A DNA stretch of 64,000 nucleotides from Juglans regia (Eukaryota > Streptophyta > Magnoliopsida > Fagales > Juglandaceae), in the NCBI RefSeq assembly GCF_001411555.2, contig NC_049914.1, positions 12,994,582 to 13,058,581 of the forward strand, in the 5' to 3' direction. Every line of letters starts with the position of its first letter. Positions within the stretch are counted from its first letter, which is position 1. This document shows positions 46,073 to 56,309 of this stretch, one piece after another. The position numbers and the translations under genes are program-made. The notes beneath the pieces were generated by a model. The model was not told where the DNA came from. It did not search any database and was given only the letters and a program-made list of their open reading frames with translations.

Positions 46073-47294
46073 TTTTTTTTTTTTTTTTAAGAAGATGACG
46101 GAACCCCAATTTTATTGATTGCCCTCACTTTTGGCGGAGGAAAACCGTGGTTACAATCACGACACCTGGGAGGTACAACCATATAGCGTACAAGCCTTAA
46201 GAAATATACATAACCTACTTCCGAACAAGCCAAAGAAGGGAACCTGCAAAAAGCCACATACACAAGAACAAAGAGATGCAAATACCGAGATAGAAAAATA
46301 GACAAGCAAATAACGCAAAACAAACCTGGCACGAGACTTATGATATCCTCAGGTAGGGCATACCCAATTTGTCCATGCGGAGAAGACCCCTCAACAGGCT
46401 AGGCAGCATGTGAATATCAGACCACTCAGAATTCAAACCTTCAGCCTCACATTTAGCTAGAAAGTCAGCCACAACATTGCCTTCACGAAAAATGTGATTC
46501 ACTGTAAACTCCATGCTATTAAGATGTTCTTGTAAATCCTCCCAAAAGTATTCTAAATACCAAATGGGACACTTATTCTTTACAATCCAATTGACCACCA
46601 ATTGAGAGTCAGTCTCTATTTGAACACGATAAAATCCAAGCGCGTGACATCTGCAAACACCTTCCAATAAGCTGCTGAGTTCTGCAAAATTATTGGTACC
46701 CAAACCCAAGGGAACTGAGTAAGCTAGAAGTAAACTCTCATCCTCATCCCGAATAACACCCCCAGCGCCAGCGGTTCCAGGGTTCCCGAAGCTACTACCA
46801 TCGGTATTAAGTTTTACCCAGCCCTGAAGGGGCCGGTGCCATTTTACCACCCGGACCCTCTTGGGCTTAGGGAACATGACAGGGATATCCAGTCTATTCA
46901 AAATATTCATGTCCTGGGTGGAAAGAGAAATCACTTTCATGATCTGGTCCATGATGCGCCGGAGCCAAAGTTTAATAGCGTGCCATATCGACTCTTTTGA
47001 GTGAGCCTTATCTTCATACCAGGCTTTACAGTGCCTCTCCCAAAGTTTCTAGGAAATAATAGAGGGCAGAAGGTCAAAGATGGTTCTAACCTGTGAAGAC
47101 TTACCCGCACGACAAAACCAAAAATTAATTTGATCCTTCCAAGTGCAGAAAGAGGTCATATGAACCCCTAGGTGAGTGGCCGCTAGACGCCAAATGTGTC
47201 TAGCGAAATCCCCCATGCAGAGCACATGGTTCAAGTCCTCAGTATGACCCTTTTGACAGCAATTGCATTTAGAGGCCATTGATACACCCACCAT
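46073..47294 (-). mobile_element. LINE 3' half with poly-A, minus strand
   Basis: A T-run at 46073-46089 is the inverted poly-A tail. It is followed by a 3' UTR with CAATAAAATTGGGG-like sequence (inverse at about 46107-46120) and ORF2 C-terminal coding sequence up to 47294. At 47294 the orientation of LINE sequence flips. Confidence 0.8.
46338..47294 (-). pseudogene. LINE ORF2 C-terminus: zf-RVT and RNase H
   Basis: 47294-47049 encodes a zf-RVT-like piece (CNCCQKGHTEDLNHVLC) and ends in a TAG stop. 46952-46338 encodes RNase H (WVKLNTDGSSFGNPGTAGAG, with the first catalytic Asp; AELSSLLEGV; QIETDSQLVVNWI; HIFREGNVVADFLAK), ending with a stop at 46338. The RNase H part alone is an intact 204-codon frame. 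It has no upstream RT on this strand. Confidence 0.8.
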
Positions 47295-47311
47295 ACTACG
47301 GTGCTATTTAT

Positions 47312-47540
47312 CCCGATCGCCGCCCCTATCCGGCGAGTGGCTGCCCACCGCCGACACAGAACGTCTCGTCGGGCTCAGGCGACCCCGCCAAGGGTCTTCC
47401 GGCACCCTGATCAGCCCCCATCAGCCCGATCGCCGACCCGGTCCAGTGAGTGGCTGCTCACCGCCGACTCAGAAGGATTCGCCGGGCTCAGGTGACTCCG
47501 CCAAGGGTCTTCCGGCACGCTAATCGGCCCCACGTCTCAG
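47312..47540 (+). repeat. GC-rich LINE leader with two 113-bp tandem monomers
   Basis: CCCGATCGCCG starts at 47312 and again at 47425. Each unit contains GAGTGGCTGC, ACCGCCGAC and CGCCAAGGGTCTTCCGGCAC. The block is much more GC-rich than anything around it and sits about 90-310 bp before the ORF1 ATG. In form this recalls promoter monomers of mammalian L1 leaders; function here is inferred. Confidence 0.8.
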
Positions 47541-47625
47541 TCTTCGGGCTATGGCCAGCTACTGGTCAGCACGTTGATCACGTCCATCGACGGAGGAGCT
47601 GGGCGCTGTTCGTGGGAGGTGTTCC

Positions 47626-49200
47626 ATGGCGGACGTAGAGACAGTGGTGGCAGGTCGCCGCACCTTTGCTGATGTCTCAGCAGCACCTCAACCATTGCCT
47701 AAAGTGGAGGTTGTGCTTAGGCCACCAAAGATTATAAAAGGTGAAATATGTTTTATATTCTCTGCAGAGGAAACAGAGGCCACTGCAAGGCCATTTCGAT
47801 TCTCCATTATTCTGAAGTTTCTCCGTCAAAGACCCTCACTTGACTCTATAAGGTCTTTCATCCGTAGCCGATGGGGTTTATCATGCTGTGCTGTAGTCTC
47901 GGCGATGCAAAGTCCAAAAAATGTGTTCATCAGGATGTTGAAAGAAGATGATTTTAACAAAGCTCTATCCAGAGAGTCCTGTGAGATCAATGGTATCTGC
48001 TATAGGCCATTTGCATGGTCTCCAGATTATACAGAGGAATATGAGTCACCATGCGTGCCTGTGTGGATTTTTTTGCCTGGACTCCCCCCTCATTTTTACC
48101 ATGCTTCGGTATTGAAAATGATAACGACGCCTATTGGAAAGTTCATTCGGATAGACAATCCAACCACATGCGCTACAAGAACTGATGGAGCAAGGATTTG
48201 CTTAGAGGTTGATGCCTCCAGAGATCCGATTACTCACTTCTGGCTTGGATGTCCAGGGCTGCCTCACAGTAGGAGACAAGAGGTGGTCTATGAAACATTA
48301 CCTGCTTACTGCTGCAATTGTCACCAACAGGGCCATAATTCTAAAACTTGCCGTAATGGTAAATACCATACCAAGAAAGGGACTAGGAACCAAGTTTGGG
48401 TCAAGAAAGGATCTTTAACAGAATCCAAGACAGAATTAGAAGCTGAGAAAAATCAGATGGAAGAGAATGAAGCAGCAGGGTCTTCAAAAAATGAGAATAA
48501 TACAGACAAGGAAACAGAGGGCCAACTAGTTCTTCAGGTGAAAGGAGGCGAACAAGAAAAAGTGCAGCATGCCACACACGACCTGCATGAAGTAGAAGAA
48601 GAAGAAGAACGTAGAGAGCTTAAAGGGTCGAATAGAGTAAATAACCAGGAGCTTAGTGGAACAACAAGGCCCACTGTAGCTATAGATCAAGGTCAGGACA
48701 ACACTAGTACTGTGGTCCAGCTGAATGATGATCTACCAGAGAAGTGTCCTGCCCCCTCCACGCAATCAAGAGAAGAGCTAGTTGTTGAGGACACAGGGAA
48801 AGTTTTAATTGAGCAAGAGAGCCTGCAAATCGTTAAATCTACCTATCCCCTACCAGACCCACAAGAGGTTAGCACAGAAGCCATTAATCCAGTTGTGAGC
48901 AGAGTAACTGATTCGGGTGAAGAATGGGAGAATTCTCTGATAAGCCTAAAGAGGAAATCAAAGAAGAAAAAGGCAAGATCCTTAGCAGTCAGTTTTAATG
49001 AGACGTTTATGGTTGCAGATGAAGAGGAAAGAATGGATGAGATACTCTTTTCCCATTCTGACCACGAGAGTGAGAGAGACAAAATTAAGGATGATATGCG
49101 CAATGAATACTGTACAGACTTGGAGGGCTCCAACAACCCCAGAAAAAACAGGCCAGAAAAGGGGCTCTACAAGGATGGTAATTCGTCCTTCCAAATTTAA
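47626..49200 (+). CDS. LINE ORF1 protein, intact 524 codons
   Basis: Runs from ATG 47626 to TAA 49198-49200 without a break. The N-terminal 210 residues match the DUF4283 domain of plant LINE ORF1 proteins (RPFRFSIILKFL; CVPVWIFLPGLPPHFYHASV). A single CX2CX4HX4C knuckle lies at residues 229-242 (CCNCHQQGHNSKTC). The C-terminal half is long, acidic and glutamate-rich with a basic patch (KRKSKKKKARS). Expected role: RNA-binding chaperone in the LINE RNP. ORF2 starts four bases after the stop (ATG 49204). Confidence 0.9.
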   Translation: MADVETVVAGRRTFADVSAAPQPLPKVEVVLRPPKIIKGEICFIFSAEETEATARPFRFSIILKFLRQRPSLDSIRSFIRSRWGLSCCAVVSAMQSPKNVFIRMLKEDDFNKALSRESCEINGICYRPFAWSPDYTEEYESPCVPVWIFLPGLPPHFYHASVLKMITTPIGKFIRIDNPTTCATRTDGARICLEVDASRDPITHFWLGCPGLPHSRRQEVVYETLPAYCCNCHQQGHNSKTCRNGKYHTKKGTRNQVWVKKGSLTESKTELEAEKNQMEENEAAGSSKNENNTDKETEGQLVLQVKGGEQEKVQHATHDLHEVEEEEERRELKGSNRVNNQELSGTTRPTVAIDQGQDNTSTVVQLNDDLPEKCPAPSTQSREELVVEDTGKVLIEQESLQIVKSTYPLPDPQEVSTEAINPVVSRVTDSGEEWENSLISLKRKSKKKKARSLAVSFNETFMVADEEERMDEILFSHSDHESERDKIKDDMRNEYCTDLEGSNNPRKNRPEKGLYKDGNSSFQI

Positions 49201-49203
49201 ATT

Positions 49204-51940
49204 ATGATCAGCTCTATTATTTTTTGGAATATTAGGGAAGTAGGCACTTCTTATAGGAGGTTGAGGAAAATTATTAAGCAATTTAGTCCTAATATCATAG
49301 CTTTAGCTGAGCCCTTTTTGTTAGAAGATAGAATCCCAAATCCCATCATTCTTAGGAAGATTCAGCTGCAATTGTTTTGTCACAAATGAGGTGCATGGTG
49401 GTAAAATTTGGTTGATGTGGAATTCATTGGTTTCGATACAGTGGGTGGCAGGGTCTAATCAGTTTATTACTATGAAAGTAGAGGAGAATGGTCATATGTT
49501 TCTTCTATCTATTATATATGCGAAGTGCAACCGAAATGATAGAAGAGAGCTTTGGGTGGATTTGGAGAATATGGGGACTGCCAGAATCCCTTGGGTTCTC
49601 TACGGGGACTTTAATATTATTAAGAACGATTCAGAAAGAAGAGGTGGCCGTCCTCGTCCTTTTGTAGCCATGGAAGAATTCAACCAGTGTATTCAAACCT
49701 GTGGTCTTTTAGAGATGTGTTCCAAAGGTCCGAATGTGACCTGGTGCAATGGTCAAGGAGGACAAGCGCGCAGCTGGGCCAGGTTTGACAGATGTTTTCT
49801 TGATACTAACTTTCTTAGTTCTTTTTCTAATGTGTCTTACCAGGTTTTGGCACGCTCTACTTCGGATCACTCTCCGTTGGTTATTCAGATGGGGGAGAAT
49901 TTATTCAGGTATGGTCCTAGTCCTTTCCGCTTTCAATATATGTGGACTGATCATTTGAAATTCTATAGTTTTGTGGAGGGGGTGTGGAAACGTGAGGGCC
50001 TAGCACATGGATTAATCAACCTGTCCTCTAAATTACAAAGGGTTAAGGTGGCTTTAAAAGAGTATAATAAGAGTGTCTTTGGTAAGACTAACATTATAAT
50101 CACGGGTCTAGAGGCTCGTATTGATAATCTGGAAAGTCGTCTTCAAGTCTCCTTTAATGCCGAGGACGACTCAGACCTATTAGCATCCAAGCTAGAACTA
50201 TTAACATGGTTGGGTAGAGAGGATATTAGGCTTGCTCATATGGCCAAGAAAAGCTGGCTGAAAGATGAGGACCAGAACTCTAAATTCTTTCATGCTTACT
50301 TAAAGGCCAAACTGCATAAAAGAGTTCAGGAAATGAGTATGTCAGATGGTAGGGTCTTACAGTCCCCTCTTGACATTCATAAAGCCGCTGTTGATCATTT
50401 TCAGGAATTTCTGGGTCAGAATAGTTCCCATGCTTTTTCGAATTTGAGTGACTTGATCTCTCCCATTATTACTAATGAGGATAACTTGACAATTGGTAGA
50501 GATCCTTCCATAGAGGAAGTAAAGGATGCTCTATTCTCTATTCCCATTGATAGTAGCCTAGGTCCAGATGGTTTTGGTTCAGGTTTTTTCAGAGTTTGTT
50601 GGGACTTGGTTAAAGATGATCTCCTCTCAGCTATTGTTGAATTTTTCTATAGCCATATGCTCCCAAGAAATTTCACTGCATCTTACATTGTGCTAATTCC
50701 GAAGGTGGATAAGCCATCTGGCTTTGATAAATTTCGGCCTATTAGCCTTTGCTCAGTGGTCTATAAGATTTGTTCAAAAATCATTGTGGCTCGTATGACT
50801 AGTTTGCTCCCTAAAATGATATCGCAAGAGCAAGGGGCTTTTATTCCCGTAGTATTTTTGAGAATATCAGTTTAACTCAGGAAATGGTCCACTCTATTCA
50901 TAGGAAATCTATTGGGGGCAATGTTCTGGTTAAGCTTGACATGTCTAAGGCTTATGATCGAGTAGATTGGAATTTTTTATTACATGTTTTGTCTAGTTTT
51001 GGGTTCTCTCCTAATGTTTGTGACCTAATTAACTCTTGTATATCCTCACCGTGGTATTCTGTCATGATGAATGGGACCCCCTTGGGTTTCTTTAAGGGAA
51101 AACGAGGCCTAAGGCAAAGTGACCCCTTATCACCTTACCTTTTCATTATAATGCAAGAAGTGCTTTCTCGTCTCCTTAAGAATTCCTTTGAAACAGGTAA
51201 AATTGGTCAATTTGCTCAAGCTCGTGGGACCCCGATTATCTCTCACCTTATGTATGCAGATGATATAGTTATATTTGCAAATGGTGGAAAAAGAAGCATG
51301 AGGGGGTTGATGGAAGTTTTGAACAAATATGAGGAGTGGACTGGTCAAGTGCTCAGTAAAGAGAAGAGTGCTATTTTTTTCTCTAAGAAAATTTCAGCCT
51401 CTAGGAAACATGCTCTTCTATGCTCTACTGGGTTTACCGAGGGTTCGTTTCCTTTTAAGTACCTAGGGGTGCCTATTGTGGATGGTAGGCTGAAGGCTTG
51501 CGATTTTGACGATTTACTGGGCAAAGTGAATAAGAAGATTGCAGGATGGAAGATAAAGATTCTCTCTGCTGGTGGTAGAACTATTCTGTTGCATCACGTA
51601 CTATCTAGCATGGCCACCCACCTGCTGGGTGTTTTAGATGTCCCCAAAGTGGTGATACGTAGCCTGAATAAGCTACTAAGCTCTTTCTTTTGGTGTGAAT
51701 CGGGGGGCAAGAGTAGGAAGAAATGGATCTCCTGGAAGCATATATGTACGCCTACGGATGAAGGTGGTTTGGGTATTAGGGACTTTGGGAATGTTCAGAG
51801 AGCCTTACACATGAAACTTGCCTGGAATCTTATTAAGGGTAACTCTCTTTAGGCGGAATTTTTTGGAGGAAAATATGTTAAAAGAAAACACTTATCCCTC
51901 CTAGAGCCTACTAAAGGGACCCGCTTTGATTGTTTTTCTT
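49204..51940 (+). pseudogene. LINE ORF2 5' part: endonuclease and RT, two frameshifts
   Basis: Three frames in series: 49204-49389 (endonuclease start, SIIFWNIREVG), 49391-50875 and 50884-51940. Shifts lie near 49385 and near 50855. The middle frame has YGDFNIIKND and STSDHSPLVIQ (endonuclease) and IPIDSSLGPDGFGSGFF and FRPISLCSVVYKI (RT fingers). The last has VKLDMSKAYDRVDW, RGLRQSDPLSPYLF (Ser where RQGDP is usual) and an intact YADD box at 51253-51264. A TAG at 51850-51852 interrupts it near the zf-RVT linker, after which similarity fades at about 51940. No RNase H on this strand. Confidence 0.85.
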
Positions 51941-52233
51941 CAGTTTGAGTTGTATTGTGTCTATATTGTTTTCGTTGACTAGTTGCTACTGCTGTAAGGA
52001 TGGTATTCCTCCCCTTTCGTTGACTTGTTGCTACTGCTGTAAGGATGCTGGAGTAAAAAGAATTTCTTAAGTCTTGAAATCTGTTGGTCTTGGGTGGGAG
52101 CTTTGTGATTCTATCTCGGAGGGTGTCGCATGTATCATGAAGGAGAGAAGAAAGAAAAACTTCAAAATGGGAAGATCATGTATGATCGGGTAGGAGCTTG
52201 GAGTTTATCTCTAAGGCCTTGTCTGGGTAACAA
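51941..52233. other. Short flank between LINE half and next element
   Basis: Contains a 45-bp spaced repeat of TGTTGCTACTGCTGTAAGGA-like sequence (about 51981 and 52027). The end, GGCCTTGTCTGGGTAACAA, looks like the outer end of a Tourist-type MITE (compare GGCTGTGTTTGGG at 61428) split by the next insertion. AACAA at 52229-52233 is the duplication. Confidence 0.5.
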
Positions 52234-55140
52234 TGTAACACCCGGACCCAAAATTTGTATAGATGGACTGTGATTTTTTTTAATTTATTTGGAGATCTAT
52301 GCCGTTTATTTATTTATTTTATTATTATTATTATTATTTTTATTCTCCCCGCTTGTTTTATTTTTTATTTTTTATTTTTTTTTCGTTTCCTTCTCTTTCC
52401 GTTTATATTATTTTTCGCACGGCTTATATTTTATTTTTCCGTCGCACAGCATGCATACACACATGCATTCGTTCACGGCATGCATGCACACACGTCTCTC
52501 TCGACTCTCTAGGGTTTCACCTCACATATATATAGATGATTATGTTTTTCCCAAGCACTGAGATTTTACCCAACACTGCCGCCGCTAGAAACTCCTCCCC
52601 GCGCAAACAGCAATCCGTAGCCCTCGACGCAGCAACCGTTCACGTCAACCCTGCATCCGTAGCCAACCACTAGTGTGCATGACGAAGACCTAGAATAGCC
52701 GCTTCCTGTGTTTTTTTCTCTCCCTCTCCTCTCGATTTTCCACAGTTTTCTCTGCACCTTTTAGCCATCCCCGTTGCCGTCCGACACCCTCACGGAAGCC
52801 CAAACGTGTTCGTCACCACTGCTGCCCGGTTCGTCCTCCCCCAACCTCCATCTCCATGTAAAATCGACGCCCAGAAAAAACCTCGGAAAACGCTTTCGAC
52901 AGCCACGGGAATCAGCAATCCATGCTTTTACCGAATTAAAATCCTCTGTTTCTCCTCTCAAAAACAGAGCATCACCTCTAACACGGTTAGCCACCACCGT
53001 ACGTCGGGAAAACTATCGGACCAGCCACAGAATCCGCCGGTTGTCACTTTTCCGTCAGCCTCGAGCCGCCTCAGTTCCGCCTTGTCCCTCGCGGTGAGTA
53101 CCTCCCTCGGTTACTCCTTCCTTTCTCTCCGCCCTCTCTCGCTCACTTTTCCCTCTCCTTCTCTAGTGCCCAGCGCTGCTCGACAGAAACTTCGCCTCGC
53201 TCTTGCTCTTCTGCCGCGCCACCGCAGTCCCTCCAGTCAGCCCCGTCGCGCCTCACCCTCGACGCGTGCCTCGGTTTCCCTTGGTAGTTTCCGTCGTGCA
53301 TGTGTTTCAGTACGTAGGTTCTGTTTTGGTTACTTTTCAAGGAATTAATTGAATTACCGTAATGCCCTTCACTGCATGTTTTATTAATGGGCTTTTATAT
53401 TTTATTATGTATTAGTTCACTATTATTTAGTTATGATTACAGAAAATAATTTTATTATGTTATTAAGTAAAGATTTATGTTAAGAGTAAATAATTTTGGA
53501 GTAATGTTGTTTTTACATTTTAGATATGTTTTAGTCTATTTAATAATAGTTATGGTTTACTTTAAAATATTTTGGGATAATTATTTTATCTAGTATTGAA
53601 CTTTATAAGTTGTTTTCATTAATAAATAAGTTAGATTTTTTTTAAATGTTTTTAGTCAAAGTTATCAATTGGACAGTGGCGATTTTAGAAAAAGATGATA
53701 AATTTTAAGGTTATGAAATTTTAGGTTTTGAGGAATTAAGTAGGTTATTTTAGAAATTTAGGATTAAATATCGAAATAAGTGGTTGATTGGAAATTTACG
53801 GGAATTACTTGATTATTTGATAGGTGACGATTGTTAATTGTTCGACATTTTGAAAAAAATTCTGAAAAGCTAAGAAGTCCAGGTAAGCGGGGTTCCTATG
53901 CTAGACTTTGCATTAAATAAAATGAACTGAGGTCCTTTTCGGAAAATGTGCATGTTCTGCTATGAAAAGAAATTTGAAAACAACCTCAGATATTTGTTCT
54001 GCATTACTCATGAGATTCTGTTTAAGAATAACGTATTTTCTGTCATGACTGGTGTAGACATGAGCCTATTTTTGACATTTTGTTTCTGAACTTTGAAAAT
54101 GAGAGCGAATATGAAATTTGTGCATAAATTATGTTGTGATATGATTTTGTCCTGTTCCGAAAATTTTTGTTCAGTACACTGTTTGGAAAAGACGTGATTT
54201 CTCAAAACCTTTGGCATGACTCTCTGATTCTAAATTTGATTATGTTTCTGTTCTATTCAGTTACGGCCCTGCCACGGGTGATAATAGTGGCATACGGCCC
54301 AACCACGGGTAATAATAGTGGATACGGCCCAACCACGGGTTATAATAGTGGATACGGCCCAACCACGGGTTATAATAGTGGATACGGCCCAACCACGGGT
54401 AATAATAGTGGATACGGCCCTGCCACGGGTTATAGTAGTGGTCTCTGTTTTGAGTGCACACCTTGGTGACAGAGTGTTTTATGTTCTGCTTGGCTATCCG
54501 CAGATGCACAACCCTACCACGGGGGTTATACATGGCCTCTGTTCTGATATGATGTTTTGATGATGACGATGATCATTTATGCTATGCCAAAGAATATTTT
54601 GAATGAAATTATTTCTAAATCTTCGCTCTGATATTTTGATAACATGTTCTGCTTCCGCACTCTGAAAATGAAAATGTTTTGTTCTGCATTCTGATTTCTG
54701 TAAATGCTCATGTTTATACACTGGTATATGTTCTCTGCTTACTGAGTTGTTGATAACTCACCCCTTATCTCCATATATTTTTCAGATAATTTTGATGGTT
54801 CAGCTGGGGAGCAAGAGTAGAAAGTTTAGCAACGTGTGATGATTGTAGTGGAATAAGTGTCTGAGGGAACAAATGCTTATTTGAGAGTCGTAGTTAGTAA
54901 GCTGATTTATTTTTCGGGTATTTGATTTGATGAGTTGAGGATGTGTTCGACTTTTCGGAGAATTTCTAATTTAAGTTATTGGGGATTTCTTTATTGTCGC
55001 CATGGAGGAACTTAGATTTTTGGTTTGATTAAGTGTATTAATATTTTATGGGATTTTTCTGGAGTTTATAGTTGTGTTATTTAAGTTAATTTTAAGTATT
55101 AAGAGCTAACTCTCCGGACCTCTGGGAACGGGACGTTACA
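52234..55140 (+). mobile_element. TGTAACACC/TTACA element, 2.9 kb, TSD AACAA (solo-LTR-like)
   Basis: Begins TGTAACACCCGGACC, ends GGGACGTTACA, and AACAA flanks both sides (52229-52233, 55141-55145). TG...CA ends plus a 5-bp duplication are the hallmarks of an LTR insertion; no internal coding region is present, so a long solo LTR or a non-autonomous LARD-like unit is likely. Interior order: T-rich tract, GC-rich exon-like block (52590-53340), AT-rich block, AAGCTAAGAAGTCCAGGTAA motif (53868), 30-bp tandem repeats (54262-54441), and ACTGAGTTGTTGATAACTCA (54740). The same motifs in the same order are in 58495-61242. Frames in the GC-rich block have no domain. Confidence 0.8.
54262..54441 (+). 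repeat. 30-bp tandem repeat, 6 copies
   Basis: Units built on ATACGGCCCAACCACGGGTT then ATAATAGTGG repeat with exact 30-bp spacing. Because 30 is divisible by three, the array reads as a ten-residue peptide repeat in one frame, but there is no gene context. Confidence 0.95.
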
Positions 55141-55145
55141 AACAA

Positions 55146-56309
55146 AGTTTCTCAAATTATTCTCAAGGTATTTTGAAGTATTTTATGGTGTTTTTAGGAT
55201 TTTTCAGATATTTATTTTTTCAATCATCATATAAACGTAAAATAATTTTTAACTTTTTCATCTAATCATTACTTAAAAATTATTTAAACACAAAATCTAA
55301 TACAATTTTTTCAAATAAAATATAAAAACAATTCAACTTTTTTAAATTTAAAATAAAAATAATATTCAAATAATTTTTTAAATTTACAATATTTTTATTC
55401 AACTTTTTATATTTTCTTTTCAAAATCCATTCAAATATTTTTATAATTATTTATAGATATTTTAAAATATTCAAATGCGACTTTGCATTAACATGTAGTG
55501 GTAAAGTAAGAAATCAACGTGTCTACCTAGAAATAAATGTGTCTACCTAATTTGCAGACCCTACTTTGAATGGTGGACGTCAAAAGAAGGGTATGAGTGG
55601 CTATGGAGAAAAGAACATCATCTCATGTAAGTACATAGTACTGACTTGTGACTCTTATCTCAACTACATTTGGTCAATATCGCTGATCTGATGTTCACCA
55701 TGATCACTTTGTTCCAATCCATTGATAAATTTCTTTGCTATTATTTCTGATCTGTTGTCTGGAGAAGGAATACGAGGTAAAAACTTCAGAAACCTTTTTT
55801 GGTCTTCCATTGGATGTTTCTTCAACATGTTTTCTGTCTCAATTTGCTGATGCTTTTTTTTATTCTATAGAATAATTCTTTGATTTGCAAATATATTGGT
55901 TTCACGATCCTTTATTCTCTTGCTTTAGTCATTGGATGCAGAGTTGTTTTTCGACATCTCAAATCAAAGAAAAAAATTAAGAACAAGAGGTCAATTGACA
56001 CAACCGGCCAATCATTTACAATTATTCATATCTTTTTGTCTCAATTTACAATTGAGTTGTTTTTTTCTCTCTCTATATTATGTTTTTTTTTATCTGTAAA
56101 TGGGCAGTAGGAGGCAAATTATGTCTAGTTAGCGTTTTCCATTGCTATTGTTTTCGGAATATTTTTATTCTTACATTTCAATTTGTTTGCGAACTTATCT
56201 TTCTCCATCTCATTTCACATTTCATGTAGTTACCAAAAAAAGCAAAACTGAGAAAAGAAAATAAAAAATTGCAAAAGCAGAGAACGAACGAAAGAAAGAA
56301 GAAAAAGTA
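55146..56309. other. Upstream region of the NLR gene
   Basis: AT-rich to about 55500, then more mixed sequence. 55560-55640 and 55700-55770 have exon-like composition and a GT-rich donor-like CATGTAAGTA at 55624, so an untranslated leader exon is possible. Immediately upstream of the ATG is a purine-rich AGAAAGAAGAAAAAGTA. No TATA box could be assigned with confidence. Confidence 0.4.

Larger units (their letters stand above)
47295..51940 (+). mobile_element. LINE 5' half with leader, ORF1 and RT, plus strand
   Basis: Starts exactly where the minus-strand LINE half stops. It contains a GC-rich leader with two 113-bp monomers, a complete ORF1, and ORF2 from endonuclease into the zf-RVT linker, where similarity ends (about 51940). 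The missing 3' part is of the kind found in opposite orientation at 46073-47294. Confidence 0.75.

Noticed and set aside
52774..53348. Overlapping 107- and 180-codon frames in a GC-rich block
   Set aside because: Composition effect: several frames are open at once, they are rich in Ser/Pro/Arg, no domain is recognised, and the region lies inside the 52234-55140 element.
54167..54469. Open frame of ten-residue repeats (YGPTTGNNSG-like), suggesting a repeat protein
   Set aside because: It is the 30-bp DNA minisatellite read in one frame; the minus strand is equally open, and it lies in a noncoding repeat element whose sister has a 61-bp period that would not keep the frame.
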